DNA of 64,000 nt from Aedes albopictus (lineage: Eukaryota; Arthropoda; Insecta; Diptera; Culicidae): positions 368,655,238 through 368,719,237 of the forward strand of contig NC_085138.1 in the NCBI RefSeq assembly GCF_035046485.1, given 5' to 3'. Made by a program: the position numbers and the translations under genes. This document shows positions 53,023 through 62,559 of this stretch, in pieces. Positions within the stretch are counted from its first letter, which is position 1. Every line of letters starts with the position of its first letter. A model generated the notes under the pieces. It saw only the letters and a program-made list of their open reading frames with translations. It was not told where the DNA came from and made no database searches.

Positions 53023-53913
53023 CCTTGCGGTTGCAGGAGTATTTTCAATGTTTTCACATGTATGCCTCCAGTGTATCCTTTGCGATCTTCGTATTTCTTT
53101 ATTATAAGAAGTGAGGGTTTCTTTATATTGAGCCCACTGTTGTGTTCGTTTCGCCCAGTCTTTTTACGAAGTTTTTGTAATTTGTTGTTCCACCATGGTA
53201 CATCTCTATTTGTAGACTGTTCCTTGACGGCGCAACTCTTATTAAATGCACGCATAATCAAATTTGAAAATTGTTTTGAGGTTTCCTCAAACGATTCAAT
53301 AGTGTTTGTGTTAATTGCTAACGTGTTATCCATTGCTGCTAGCTCTATTTTATACATATCCCAGATTGTCTTTCTGGGATCTCTAATGGTTTGTATGAGT
53401 TGTTGACCAGCATCATATACAAACAATATTTGCTTTTGATCAGATAACGATATTTCGTCTGACACATGCCAATTTTTGATCTTATCTGTGATAGTTGGAC
53501 TACACAAAGTTAAATCAAGAACTTCCTTTCTATTAATATTCATAAAAGTTGGGACATTTCCTCTGTTGCATATATCTATGTTATTGTTGGAGATATATTC
53601 TAAAAGGTACTCACCTCTGTAGTTGATGTCCGTGCTTCCCCATACAGTGTGATGGGCATTTGCATCACATCCTATTATAAATGCCTTATTTTGCCTTCTG
53701 CAGTGTTTGACAAACGCCGCTACTTCTGGTGGAGGCACCTCTCCCAGGTCTCCAGGAAAATATGCAGATGCAATGCAAATTTCTGTTTTCCCGTGAGTTG
53801 TTGGTACCTGCAACATAACTGCAACGATGTCCTTATTTATGAATTCTGTAATTGGAACTATTTTTAAATTTCCCTTTACTAAAATTGCAGCTCTTGGAAC
53901 GAGCTGCCCATTA
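52974..53913 (-). pseudogene. LOA endonuclease, C-terminal part and linker
   Basis: NGQLVPRAAILVKGNLKIVP starts at the edge of the 1.2-kb insertion. FIIGCDANAHHTVWGSTDIN keeps the DANAHH block. NWHVSDEISLSDQK has glutamine where the other LOA copy (and the family) has SDH, so a catalytic histidine is lost. DVPWWNNKLQKLRKKTG is the linker. The open frame extends upstream to 54065, but residues before NGQLV are inserted-element sequence. Confidence 0.85.
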
Positions 53914-55136
53914 CCCAGTAAACATTTTGGTCCGCATAATTTTTTATATACATCACGATATATGATCCAATTTACTCGTATAACATGCACAAAACTGCTA
54001 TATGCGTACCAAAGTGGAGGCCATATAGATACTTGGAGCGAATTTCGGCGACTTTTGAAAGACAATATAACGATGTCACACTGAGCGGGAGAATAAAAAA
54101 AAATAATACAAACCGGGTCTCCAGCATACGACCCTGAGATCCGCAGTACAATACCTTACCACTGCACCAAACTCACTCACTTGAAAAGACAATAAACCTT
54201 GGCCTACATGTTAATGATATTTTTAGTGCTGAACAATCTAGGATCGGCAATTTTCTCTAAGTATTAGCGATTCAGAACGATAGTGTTCTGACCTGATATA
54301 TGATCTGACCTATGATCTGTCAGTTTGTACCCGTCGTGAATTCAGTGAAAAATAAACAACCGCGCACCACACGCAGAATCGACATCGTATCGCGAAACTT
54401 TTATTTTATTTGCCGGCTAAATCTGGCTATTGGCGTGGTTAGTGAAATAATCTTTCGATCAAGGATATAATCATTCCAGCGTACCATAAAGTAAGTGTAG
54501 TGTAGTAAGTAAGTGAATCCAAAAGTTATCGCCAAATAACCGGCCCGGGGGGGAAAGTTCGGCTGCGCGGAGTGACGATTGTGTGTTATTGAGCGCGCAT
54601 GCAGAATAAATTAAGTGATAATTGAAGTGAATGGACCATTTGAACATAAGACGACATCGTACAGCGCTGTTTTTCAGGTTCCCGACATCAGGGCAAGGTA
54701 CCTCATAGAATAGTTATCAATGAAGATGTACACACGCCCCCACGCAGGGTTTGCCGTCCGAAAGACTAGTTTGGCTGTATCCGGAGACCTTTTACATCAA
54801 AGTTCGTTCGCACCTGTTGCTGGTGGAGAAGATTTTGTAAAGCAGCCTACATTCCTGCATAGTTTCCAAGGAAAAGCGTCATATATGATTAGTTTTAAAA
54901 CCTGGGAGTGTTGTGTTATTCTTTGGGAAGTTTAATTGACAAAGTGTTGTGAGTTTTTATTGCGCTACTTGCGACCTGCTGTTTGCAAACAATCGGTAGT
55001 CGTTAAGGCATCGCAGTTGTGATTTACATAGGAGTTGTTTTGTTGTTCATAAAGTGGGATGTACGATTGTGATATTGAATCAATGCAAATGCGATTTCAT
55101 ATTTACATCCTTTTACGATCCGTGGTTTACTGGGTA
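53912..55136. mobile_element. TA-flanked DNA element, 1221 bp, inside the LOA endonuclease
   Basis: TA is at 53912-53913 and 55135-55136. Ends read CCCAGTAAACATTTTGGTCC and the complement of CCCAGTAAACCACGGATCG. Removing the element and one TA joins KLICD to NGQLVPRAAILVKG in frame, which fixes both borders. Inside is a tRNA-like patch (about 54110-54180) and sequence of no known coding type. Confidence 0.85.
54085..54190 (-). repeat. Possible tRNA-derived SINE remnant
   Basis: On the minus strand TTGGTGCAGTGGTAAGGT resembles an A box and GGAGACCCGGTTTG a degraded B-box region, followed by a T- and A-rich end. The match to promoter consensus is incomplete. Confidence 0.35.
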
Positions 55137-55330
55137 TCGCAAATCAACTTACCGGAAGTTGTAGGAATTCCTAGTATCCTACTCTTATTTGCCCACGGCT
55201 CCTGGATGAAGGCAACATCCAGTTTGCTCTCAGTGAACCTTTTACAAAGTATGGCGGTTGCTCCCTTTGCATGGTGAAGGTTCACTTGGACGAATTTTAA
55301 ATTTTTTGGGTTGAATTTGATCTGGTTCAC
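55127..55330 (-). pseudogene. LOA ORF2 start (endonuclease N-terminus)
   Basis: Starts MNQIKFNPKNLKFVQVNLHH and continues KLDVAFIQEPWANKSRILG to TTSGKLICD, where the 1.2-kb TA element interrupts. QVNLHH and QEPW are the first two endonuclease blocks. The first methionine lies 89 bases upstream of the ORF1 stop, so the two ORFs overlap as in related elements. Confidence 0.85.
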
Positions 55331-56060
55331 CGCTTGGTCGGGGATTTAATGCTGCCCCAACATTGGTTCTTCGGCTACCTTTACTTGAACACTTCGCTCC
55401 TTGGATTTTCAGGTCTCTGTATCCTAGTGCTGATTCTTCGTTTTTCGTTGTGTTTGTATTTTTTTCGATACCGATACTTGTAGCGTGGCCAGAGTTTTTA
55501 GGGATGTTTTGTGCTCTCTTAACACCACTGGGTCCTGGGATTTGAGCTCTTTGATCTACGACCATTATGCCATCTCCAGTACTTGTATGGGTCTTGTGAG
55601 AATCACAACCATCCCGTAGCTCTGGTCTTTCACTACTGCCTTCCTCATTCCTCTTTTGATATTTTTTCCTGAGGTTAGCATATCCGAATTTGAAGTCCAA
55701 ACTAAAATCACTTTTTTTGATAGAGATCAGAGATCCTCTGTCAACTGTGAAAACTAATTCAACATGTTGGTTTTTAACGTTACGTTGGAGTACCCTCCAC
55801 GTATCGACAGCCAACCCATCATTTTGGCTCTCTAATAGAGCCAGAATCTCTTCGTTGGAGTCTTCTGCACTCAATGGAAAGAAACCAATAAGTATCTCTG
55901 GACGGGGAATATCCTTTTCTTCCACCGCTAAAAGCTCCGCCCCTGCCCAGGGATTAACTGAAGGAATAATGCTTTTTAACCAGTCTGCAGTTTCTTGATT
56001 TTTGCAAACGATGATTAAATAGCCTGATTTGAGCACACAAGGACCCCTATCTATAGCCAC
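55242..56060 (-). CDS. LOA ORF1 (partial, 5' end missing)
   Basis: A 272-codon reading with LKSGYLIIVCKNQETADWLK, NPWAGAELLAVEEKDIPRPE and ILIGFFPLSAEDSNEEIL. This order resembles a DUF4780-type domain found in some insect LINE ORF1 proteins, presumed to bind element RNA. The C-terminal half is polar and basic (RKKYQKRNEEGSSERPE) and ends GSNRHTL. No CCHC zinc knuckle is visible. The reading has no internal stop, but its N-terminus is cut by the SINE at 56066. Confidence 0.72.
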   Translation of the reverse strand: MAIDRGPCVLKSGYLIIVCKNQETADWLKSIIPSVNPWAGAELLAVEEKDIPRPEILIGFFPLSAEDSNEEILALLESQNDGLAVDTWRVLQRNVKNQHVELVFTVDRGSLISIKKSDFSLDFKFGYANLRKKYQKRNEEGSSERPELRDGCDSHKTHTSTGDGIMVVDQRAQIPGPSGVKRAQNIPKNSGHATSIGIEKNTNTTKNEESALGYRDLKIQGAKCSSKGSRRTNVGAALNPRPSGEPDQIQPKKFKIRPSEPSPCKGSNRHTL

Positions 56061-56065
56061 AGCTG

Positions 56066-56316
56066 TAAAAAGTGTGCGTATTCAGCATAACCATGCTAAG
56101 GGTGACGAGTTCGATCCCCGGTCGGTCCAGGAACTTTTCGTAAAGAAACTATCCTTGACTTCCTTGGGCATAGAGTATCTTCGTACATTATTACAAAATT
56201 ATCATTGGCAGAGGAAGCTCTCAGTTAATAACTGTCAAAGATTTCGTAGAACACTACACTGAGAAGTACGCTTTGTCCCATTTAAACCTTTCTTTAAAAA
56301 GAAGTAGAGAAGAAGG
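56066..56316 (+). mobile_element. Feilai-like tRNA SINE
   Basis: AGTGTGCGTATTCAGCATAA, then GACGAGTTCGATCCCCGGTC (B box) and TTGGGCATAGAGTATCTTCG, GGCAGAGGAAGCTCTCAGTT and a GAAGAAGG end match what is remembered of the abundant Aedes Feilai family. The A box is partly lost at the 5' end. It lies at the broken 5' edge of the LOA ORF1. Confidence 0.75.
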
Positions 56317-56401
56317 ACTTATTGAAGCAGCAAGAGTTTGATAAGTCTAACGCTCCATACAAACATTATCAGACTTTCATACAAAACATCTTACAATTGT
56401 G

Positions 56402-57260
56402 GAGCGGACCTGGTGTGATGGTTAGAACACTTGACTATCACGCCGAGGACCTGGGATCGAATCCCACTCCCGACAAACTCGCAAAATGTGCGTTCTTCCT
56501 TCGGAAGGGAAGTAAAGCGTGGGTCCCGAGATGAACGAGTCTAGGGCTAAAAATCTCGTTAATAGGGTCAAGTGGGGCAAACTTTCATCGTTTTCAATGA
56601 TAATTAGCCTCATTTGTTAGGCTTTCAAAGTGGTAACAGCAACTAGACAATATTTGCTCGATACTTCAGCAAAACTATTCACTAAACTATTGCATTTTCA
56701 TCGATTTTTAGAGATTTTAAAAACTGATTCGTAAAACGGAAGTGGTGCAAAAAGACCATCTGTCGTGGGGTAAGATGCCACTTCATGAAAACATTCAAAA
56801 ATTACGTCCACCAATTTTCGGGCATTTCCGACTCCTTTCCCCCCTCTGTCCACCTTTTTTCGTATACTCAATAAATGGAGTGGTACCCCCCTCCCCGCAA
56901 AACGATGATCGTAATATTTGAATGACCCCTAACATAAAAAGCGTAGACATCAACAACCATGCGTCTCCATTTGTGCCTCAATCTTGTTGGAAACACTTGG
57001 CTGGTAATAAAATCACTAGAAAACCTTAATTGCAAGCACAGAAAACCGGAAGTTGCCAGTTTTCATTGGGAAATCAAAAGATTTTTCGTGGGTTTGGTGG
57101 CCTAGCTTCTAGAAGAATGTTCGATGCAAATATATCTTGACACCATTCACCTATAGTAATGATCAAGTCCCTTTCAGGAATGAATTTATGAGTTGGGCCA
57201 TTTTACCCCATCTTGGCATTTTGGGCTTAGTTCCCCTACAGACAAATAAAATCTTACAGT
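56402..57260 (+). mobile_element. tRNA-derived SINE with a MITE in its tail
   Basis: ACCTGGTGTGATGGTTAGAA (A box, about 56411) and CTGGGATCGAATCCCACT (B box, about 56451) head a SINE. It continues CTTCGGAAGGGAAGTAAAGC and AAAATCTCGTTAATA, where the TA MITE at 56565-57236 interrupts. CAGACAAATAAAATC after the MITE is a plausible tail. Confidence 0.72.
56563..57238. mobile_element. TA-flanked MITE, 672 bp, GGGGTAAAATGCC family, copy 2
   Basis: TA is at 56563-56564 and 57237-57238. The sequence matches 42285-42952 along its whole length with scattered substitutions and a few small indels, including a short loss in the left end (GTGGGGCAAACTTTC). Confidence 0.87.
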
Positions 57261-57420
57261 TAGGGAGGACGCAACAAATTCGCCAAAAAGAATAATCTTA
57301 AGCAAATGATGCACAGCCCCCTAAAGCTACCTTCTGTTGCATTTTAAGAACGACATTAAGCCTGAACAAATCTCATTTTCTTCTTGACTCGTCAAAGGGG
57401 GGGGTGAAAAATAATAAAAA

Positions 57421-57935
57421 CACAGAGAAACAGACGTAACACTTAGAACAAATTTCATAGAAAAAACATCGTCACGAAAACGTAATCACCCAATGCTAAA
57501 TGTACTGTGTTTGGCTGGGTCACCACTAGGTGGCGGTAGTGAGCAACCGTCAAACAGGAGCAAAAACGATGCCAGCGCCGCCAGCGGTCAATTAAACAAC
57601 TACTGAATATTTGGGTCTCCCGTTAGCCTAGTGGTTAAGGCTATGGATCGCCAATCCGGATTCCCGTTCCGTTCGGGAAAATTTTCTCGACTCCCTGGGC
57701 ATAGCGTATCATTGTACTTGCCTCACAATATACAAATTCATGCAATGGCAGACAAAGAAAGCCCTTCAATTGATAACTGTGGAAGTGCTCAAAGAACACT
57801 AAGTTGAAGCGAGGCAGACCAAGTCCCAGTGAGGACGTCGAGCCATAAAGAAGAAGAAGAAGAAGAATATTTGAACCAACCGTTATAAAGGTGATCGATG
57901 TAAAGCGATCAGAGTGTGACGTCTGTTTCTCTGTG
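57421..57935. mobile_element. MITE E, second copy, split by a SINE
   Basis: Ends read CACAGAGAAACAGACGTAAC and the complement of CACAGAGAAACAGACGTCAC. TAGGTGGCGGTAGTGAGCAA and AACAGGAGCAAAAACGATGC match the copy at 39106-40706. Without the SINE and one of its duplications the length is 258 bp. The flanks show ATAAAA on both sides, an imprecise target duplication. Confidence 0.85.
57605..57870 (+). mobile_element. Feilai-like tRNA SINE, 248 bp, 9-bp target duplication
   Basis: GAATATTTG is at 57605-57613 and 57862-57870. The SINE starts GGTCTCCCGTTAGCCTAGTG (tRNA-like A box) and lacks most of the B-box arm. It continues CTGGGCATAGCGTATCATTG, GCGAGGCAGACCAAGTCCCA and ends in (GAA)n. Confidence 0.82.
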
Positions 57936-58410
57936 ATAAAAGTATTTGATAAAAAAAATACTTAAACAATTGGGCAAAATCATTAAACTCATCGGATTTG
58001 TTAAGAAATTTTCTGGGCAAATCAAATAGAATATAACCTTAATTTTTTAAAATTTCTTGAATTATTTCGACAATGATTTTTCTTAACGGCCAAATTGACT
58101 TGATCGATTTCTCATCGTCGACTATCTCTTTCGCTAGTAACTTGATCAAAACAAACATAATCATTATCCTTTTTTGTTTCTAGAGCAAGATATAGTCGTC
58201 GTCTTCGCATTTCAACCAAAAAATCTTTGGAAAACCTAATACACTTTCCGTAATAACACAAAAAAAGGATCGATGAAGAGAAATCGAAATTTCAAAATTT
58301 AAATGTCAGTTAGGCCCTAATCAAGAATTAGTGTCGATTTATTTATGCCTCCCCCTTGGTCTAACCTCAAAATGGTCAAAATGTTATGAATACAATATAT
58401 GAAGACTGAC
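57936..58410. other. Unassigned AT-rich sequence
   Basis: No coding signature or inverted repeat was found. Confidence 0.3.
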
Positions 58411-58411
58411 C

Positions 58412-58540
58412 AGGGGGGTGACACTAGTTTTGCCAAACCGAAATTTAAAAAAAAGCCGAAAAAAGACGAAAAAAGCCGGTAAAACCCGCAAAAGTTTTTT
58501 GGGATATTTCGGCTTAGGAAAACTAGTGTCGACCCCCTCC
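58412..58540. mobile_element. Foldback MITE, about 129 bp
   Basis: GGGGGTGACACTAGTTTTGC at the left and the complement of GGGGGTCGACACTAGTTTTC at the right enclose AAAAAAGCCG subrepeats. ACTGACC occurs just outside both ends and may be part of the target duplication. Confidence 0.6.
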
Positions 58541-58707
58541 CCTCTATATACTGACCAACATTTTCCAGGAAGGGGGGAGGGAGTGACATAAGAGAAACGC
58601 GAAATTTGTGTCAGCCTTAGCGACAGGATAAGAATGCGAGAAACTGAAACTCCTGCGTTGTGACCTTACAGACTATGTAGTGAACGGGCATTGTCGGACT
58701 ACCATCT

Positions 58708-60896
58708 TGTGCATGGAGCAAAAGTTCGCACGGGGCAAAAGTTCGCAGTCGGTCTTTTTCTGAGCACGAGTTCAAAACCCAAACAAATCTGTATGGGTTC
58801 GACACATAATCAGGTCAGTTACTCTTCAATAAAAATTGGAACGATTTCGTTATGGTTTGGCAGAGTTATGCAAAAAAAAATTGTTTCTAGATGTTTTGAT
58901 AAAATTTTTGGACCTTTTGGAATAAGAATTTGTAGTAACAGGAAAAAGAAAAATCTCATAACCTCTTGATATCGGAGAATCGTTGTTCCATAGGAGTTCG
59001 CGAGGTGCACTCGAATAAACAATAAACTACTAGTGCTTTTTGTAGAAAGGGACATTGCTAAAACCTCGACAGTGGGGCAAAAGTTCGCACTAGATTTCTG
59101 AATCTTGTACATCAAAATAATTACAGAATCGTTGGAGCAATGGTGATTTCGTATAGAAACTACTGTATATGTATAATATATGTAGTATGCACCCTGAAAT
59201 CGTTACGGCAGAGAGTTTGAACTTAGTTTTGTAAGAAGATTGATAGTAAGGCAAACATTATGTTCACCCATTTAAATCAAGAAATAAAGAATGACTAAAA
59301 ACACTTTTAAAACATTCTCTTCGTCATCCTCGTCGTGTCATTTCGTATGTTTCTGAAGGTCTTTTGTTCATCTACTCTACCGGGGTCTTTCATAGCTTAG
59401 TTTATAAATTCTCAGTTATAATTTATCCCCATACTAACGGGGATAGGATTCGATTACGGCCCCGTTCAACAGTTTTGCTGTATATTTGATTTTTTTTTTC
59501 ATATATTTTGTGCAACAATGTATTTTGACAACTTCAGTAACGCTGGAAAGGGCAGCTCTTAGTTAGAGTAAAGTGGGGCAAAAGTTCGAGTGGGGCAAGA
59601 GTTTCTTTTGAAGTTTTTGAGCTCAATTCAAATTATTTCTTTCGGGTGTCAAGGTTGTTCGAAGCCTTTTTGAAAAAGAGTCTTTCACTCCAAAAATTAT
59701 GAAAATTAATCAATATTTCGAAAAGTTATGACAAAATGTTGGTTTTTGATCAAAAAATTGTAATATGCGATGGTCCTTCTAACGGATGGAATGGGATTGT
59801 AATGAAATCGAGTTCGATATTTAATTTTGGGGCGTAACTTGGTATGTTTTGAAGATGCTTTAGCATGTATAACATTTTGCAAAAAAGATTTGGAAATCAT
59901 ATTTTACACATAGCGGGGCAAAAGTTCGAATTGTGGGGCAAGAGTTCGAGTCATATAGCAACTTTAGGTAAAAACCTAAAATTCCGCAAAATGTACATAT
60001 TATCTCTAAAAATAATGGAATTAGTGAGAAAATTCGATCAAAGTTGAAAAAAATGTTGTTTCATCTGAATTTGGCGGAAAACTACTAATTTTTGGTGTAG
60101 TAAATTTAGCCCTGATTTGGGTAAAATCCAGATCGAACTTTAAAGTGTATTTCAGTTCCCACATCAACTATCAATTGGTTTTAGGTATTCAGATTACCAA
60201 AGTGTCAAAATAGTGTGCTACGGTTAGTGAAATTCCTCAAACACCAGATTCGAACTTTTGCCCCAGTGGTGGGGCAAGAGTTCGAATTAGACACACACTT
60301 ACAAAAAGTGTTGTAACTCAAAATTGAAAAGACATTTGGTGTAACTTTGTTCAGCAAAGTTTTAGCTCATGGATGGTAGAATCACCACACGGTATTCATT
60401 CATTTTTATCTGTTTCGATTTCTTGAAAAAAGTTGAATTTTCAACTAAGGTCGAACTTTTGCCCCACCTCACTCTAATAGTTGTGGAAGTCTATATAAAA
60501 CACATTCTATACAAAAGCTGAACATCAGGTCATATTCCAGTTGGGCCGTAATGATAAGAACAAAAAGAAACAGATTTCATGGCTAGAGTGAAAAGACGAA
60601 CATGAATTAACATGGAATAAATGAACATCACACCAATAAACTACCCCTGTACAAGGTACGAACTTTTGGCCCCGCATAATGCGAACTTTTGCCCCCACTA
60701 TAGGGCAAAATTTCGCACATGTATTGAAAATTGTATTACTAAAACTACAAAAGGAATGCGAAAAAATCTAGTACTACTTTTTGAAAGAAACATGATAAGG
60801 ACTCGTTTAACGAAGAAAAACGATAATATTTTCTTTTCGTTTAATAGTTATTTTGTGAAGTCTGTAAGGTGCTAACTTTTGCTCCGCTTTACTCTA
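58708..60896. mobile_element. GGGGCAAAAGTTCGCAC-type MITE, invaded by a 909-bp relative
   Basis: GGAGCAAAAGTTCGCACGGG starts near 58714. The motif recurs at about 59075 and, inverted, at 60665 and 60690. The right end is the complement of GAGTAAAGCGGAGCAAAAGT with TA at 60895-60896. The left terminus is not clearly TA-flanked. The 909-bp element at 59566-60474, which has the related motif GGGGCAAAAGTTCGA, lies inside it. Confidence 0.65.
59564..60476 (-). mobile_element. TA-flanked MITE, 909 bp, GGGGCAAAAGTTCGA family, copy 2
   Basis: TA is at 59564-59565 and 60475-60476. The sequence is the reverse complement of 46576-47484, with equal length and very few differences (one is a G/A change at about 60401). 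Such similarity means recent transposition. It lies in a MITE of related design. Confidence 0.9.
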
Positions 60897-61497
60897 TGCT
60901 TCGCCCAATTCATGAAGCGCAACCGGTGCTGCTGAAGGAAATGCATTATTTTGCGGAAGTGCATCGCTCGTGCGACTGTCGTCGTTCGTTGTTATAATAA
61001 AATAGGTAACGCATGCCGGCTGTCATGTGTAAAAACTTCACGCCACGAGTGGGTGAATGAGTCGGTGGTTTTTCCACTTTGATCGGAAGACTGCTGGCGT
61101 AGTATATAGGGTCAGATGGTGGATGAATCTCGTTTTGGAAATTTGGCGTGTTAACCAGGGGGCCAGCAAAAGGCAAAATCACCGTAGCTCACAACAAAAA
61201 CACGTTCAAAATTGTTTGTTCTGAAAATTTATGCATTACACAATTTCTTACTGATTTATTTGCTATCTTCGCGTTGTCGTGTAATTTCGAACGATTGCAC
61301 GCCAAAATTTTGGTAACCTTTTGCTAGTTTTACACGTTTTACTTAAGTAATAACTTATGGTAATGACTAATTCGCAAAAGTCGTACACATCCCAGAACTG
61401 TCAGAGTGCCCAAAAGTGTCAATTTCCCAAACATGTCAAATTCATGTGGACTACGGCACATCTATTCGTGGTTGACGTCCGCGCTGCCCCGCTGGTG
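60897..61497. other. Unassigned sequence
   Basis: No motif was recognised between the MITE nest and the TTAA-flanked element. Confidence 0.3.
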
Positions 61498-61799
61498 TTA
61501 ACACTTAAACTACCGAGGGGGTAAAAACTCCCGCGAACTACCAAGGGTCCAAAAAAAGTCGGAAGTCCAACTTGGACAAGGCATTTCTCGACCGTTTCTC
61601 AACCGATTTCAAAACTTTTTTTTGCGATGGAACCGGACAGGTTTCAAGATCATCGTCCATTTAAAAAAATATAAAATAGATGCGTCTACCCAAAGTTATT
61701 AAGCAAAAGGCACTTCCTAGTTTTTTTGAAAGCGCATTTTTTGCGCACATTGATCAATAAAACAAAATTTAAAGCGATGACATATGGTTTTTTCGACTC

Positions 61800-62037
61800 T
61801 ACACTCAGAAATAAAAGTATACACGGAATTATTATTATTTACGCATTTTGTATCCGCATCTCTCTCACTCTCTTTCTGTTTTCATGCTATCTGGTGCTTC
61901 GCCTGGGTTGACAAAACACTTCTCTTCAACCCAGGCTAAACGGCAGATAGCATGAAAACAGAATGAGAGTGAGAGAGATGCGGATACAAAATGCATAAAT
62001 AATAGTAATTCCGTGTATACTTTTATTTCTGAGTGTA
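61800..62037. mobile_element. TA-flanked MITE, 234 bp, nested
   Basis: TA is at 61800-61801 and 62036-62037. Ends read CACTCAGAAATAAAAGTATA and its complement, with arms over 100 bases long that include GATGCGGATACAAAATG. It interrupts the word GACTCTA-CATCATGCG of the host element. Confidence 0.88.
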
Positions 62038-62046
62038 CATCATGCG

Positions 62047-62547
62047 TACACGCTAACCCTCAGTTACCCAGATTGATGTCAAAGCGACCCAGACTGAGCA
62101 AAACTGCAGTTACTCTAAACTGAGTAAAGGCACCCTTACTCAAATCTGGGTTACCGATGTTGGTGGCAAAATCTGTGTAAACGATACCCAGCTCCTCCGG
62201 GGCCTTGATTTTGTTAATTTATTTCCAATTTAGATTTTAAATACAAAGCTCTTAATTTCCATGTGCTGTTCACTTACCTGATGCTGGAAAACAGTTCTCC
62301 GGAATAATTCCACTGTTTTCCCGTCATTTATCGGCATATTTTTCGCGAAAACATTCATAGTTTTCAGCGTTCTCCTGACCGCTGCCATATTCTCAAGCCG
62401 AAAAGTGACAAAGTGTCGATTACCCAGATCTTTACCCAAATTCAACGAATCTGGGTTTTCGGGTTACCCGAATGATGACAACTGCTAACAACATGAAAAT
62501 CCGGGTCGAATCGACCCAGTCGATGGGTAGTTTCAGGTTAGCGTGTA
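62047..62547. mobile_element. TA-flanked MITE, 497 bp, nested
   Basis: TA is at 62047-62048 and 62546-62547. Ends read CACGCTAACCCTCAGTTACC and the complement of CACGCTAACCTGAAACTACC. GGGTTACC-type words recur inside. Removing it restores ATGCGTACAGCTGGAGTGAA, which matches the other copy of the host. Confidence 0.87.
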
Positions 62548-62559
62548 CAGCTGGAGTGA

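Larger units (their letters stand above)
50585..56065 (-). mobile_element. LOA-clade non-LTR retrotransposon, best-preserved copy
   Basis: On the minus strand: ORF1 (from 56060), ORF2 start overlapping it (55330), endonuclease, RT, RNase H and a zinc-finger C-terminus, then a 3' untranslated region ending in an A-tract at about 50586-50597. A 1221-bp TA element splits the endonuclease and about 250 bp are deleted after the RNase H start. The 5' end is cut at a Feilai-like SINE at 56066. Confidence 0.87.
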
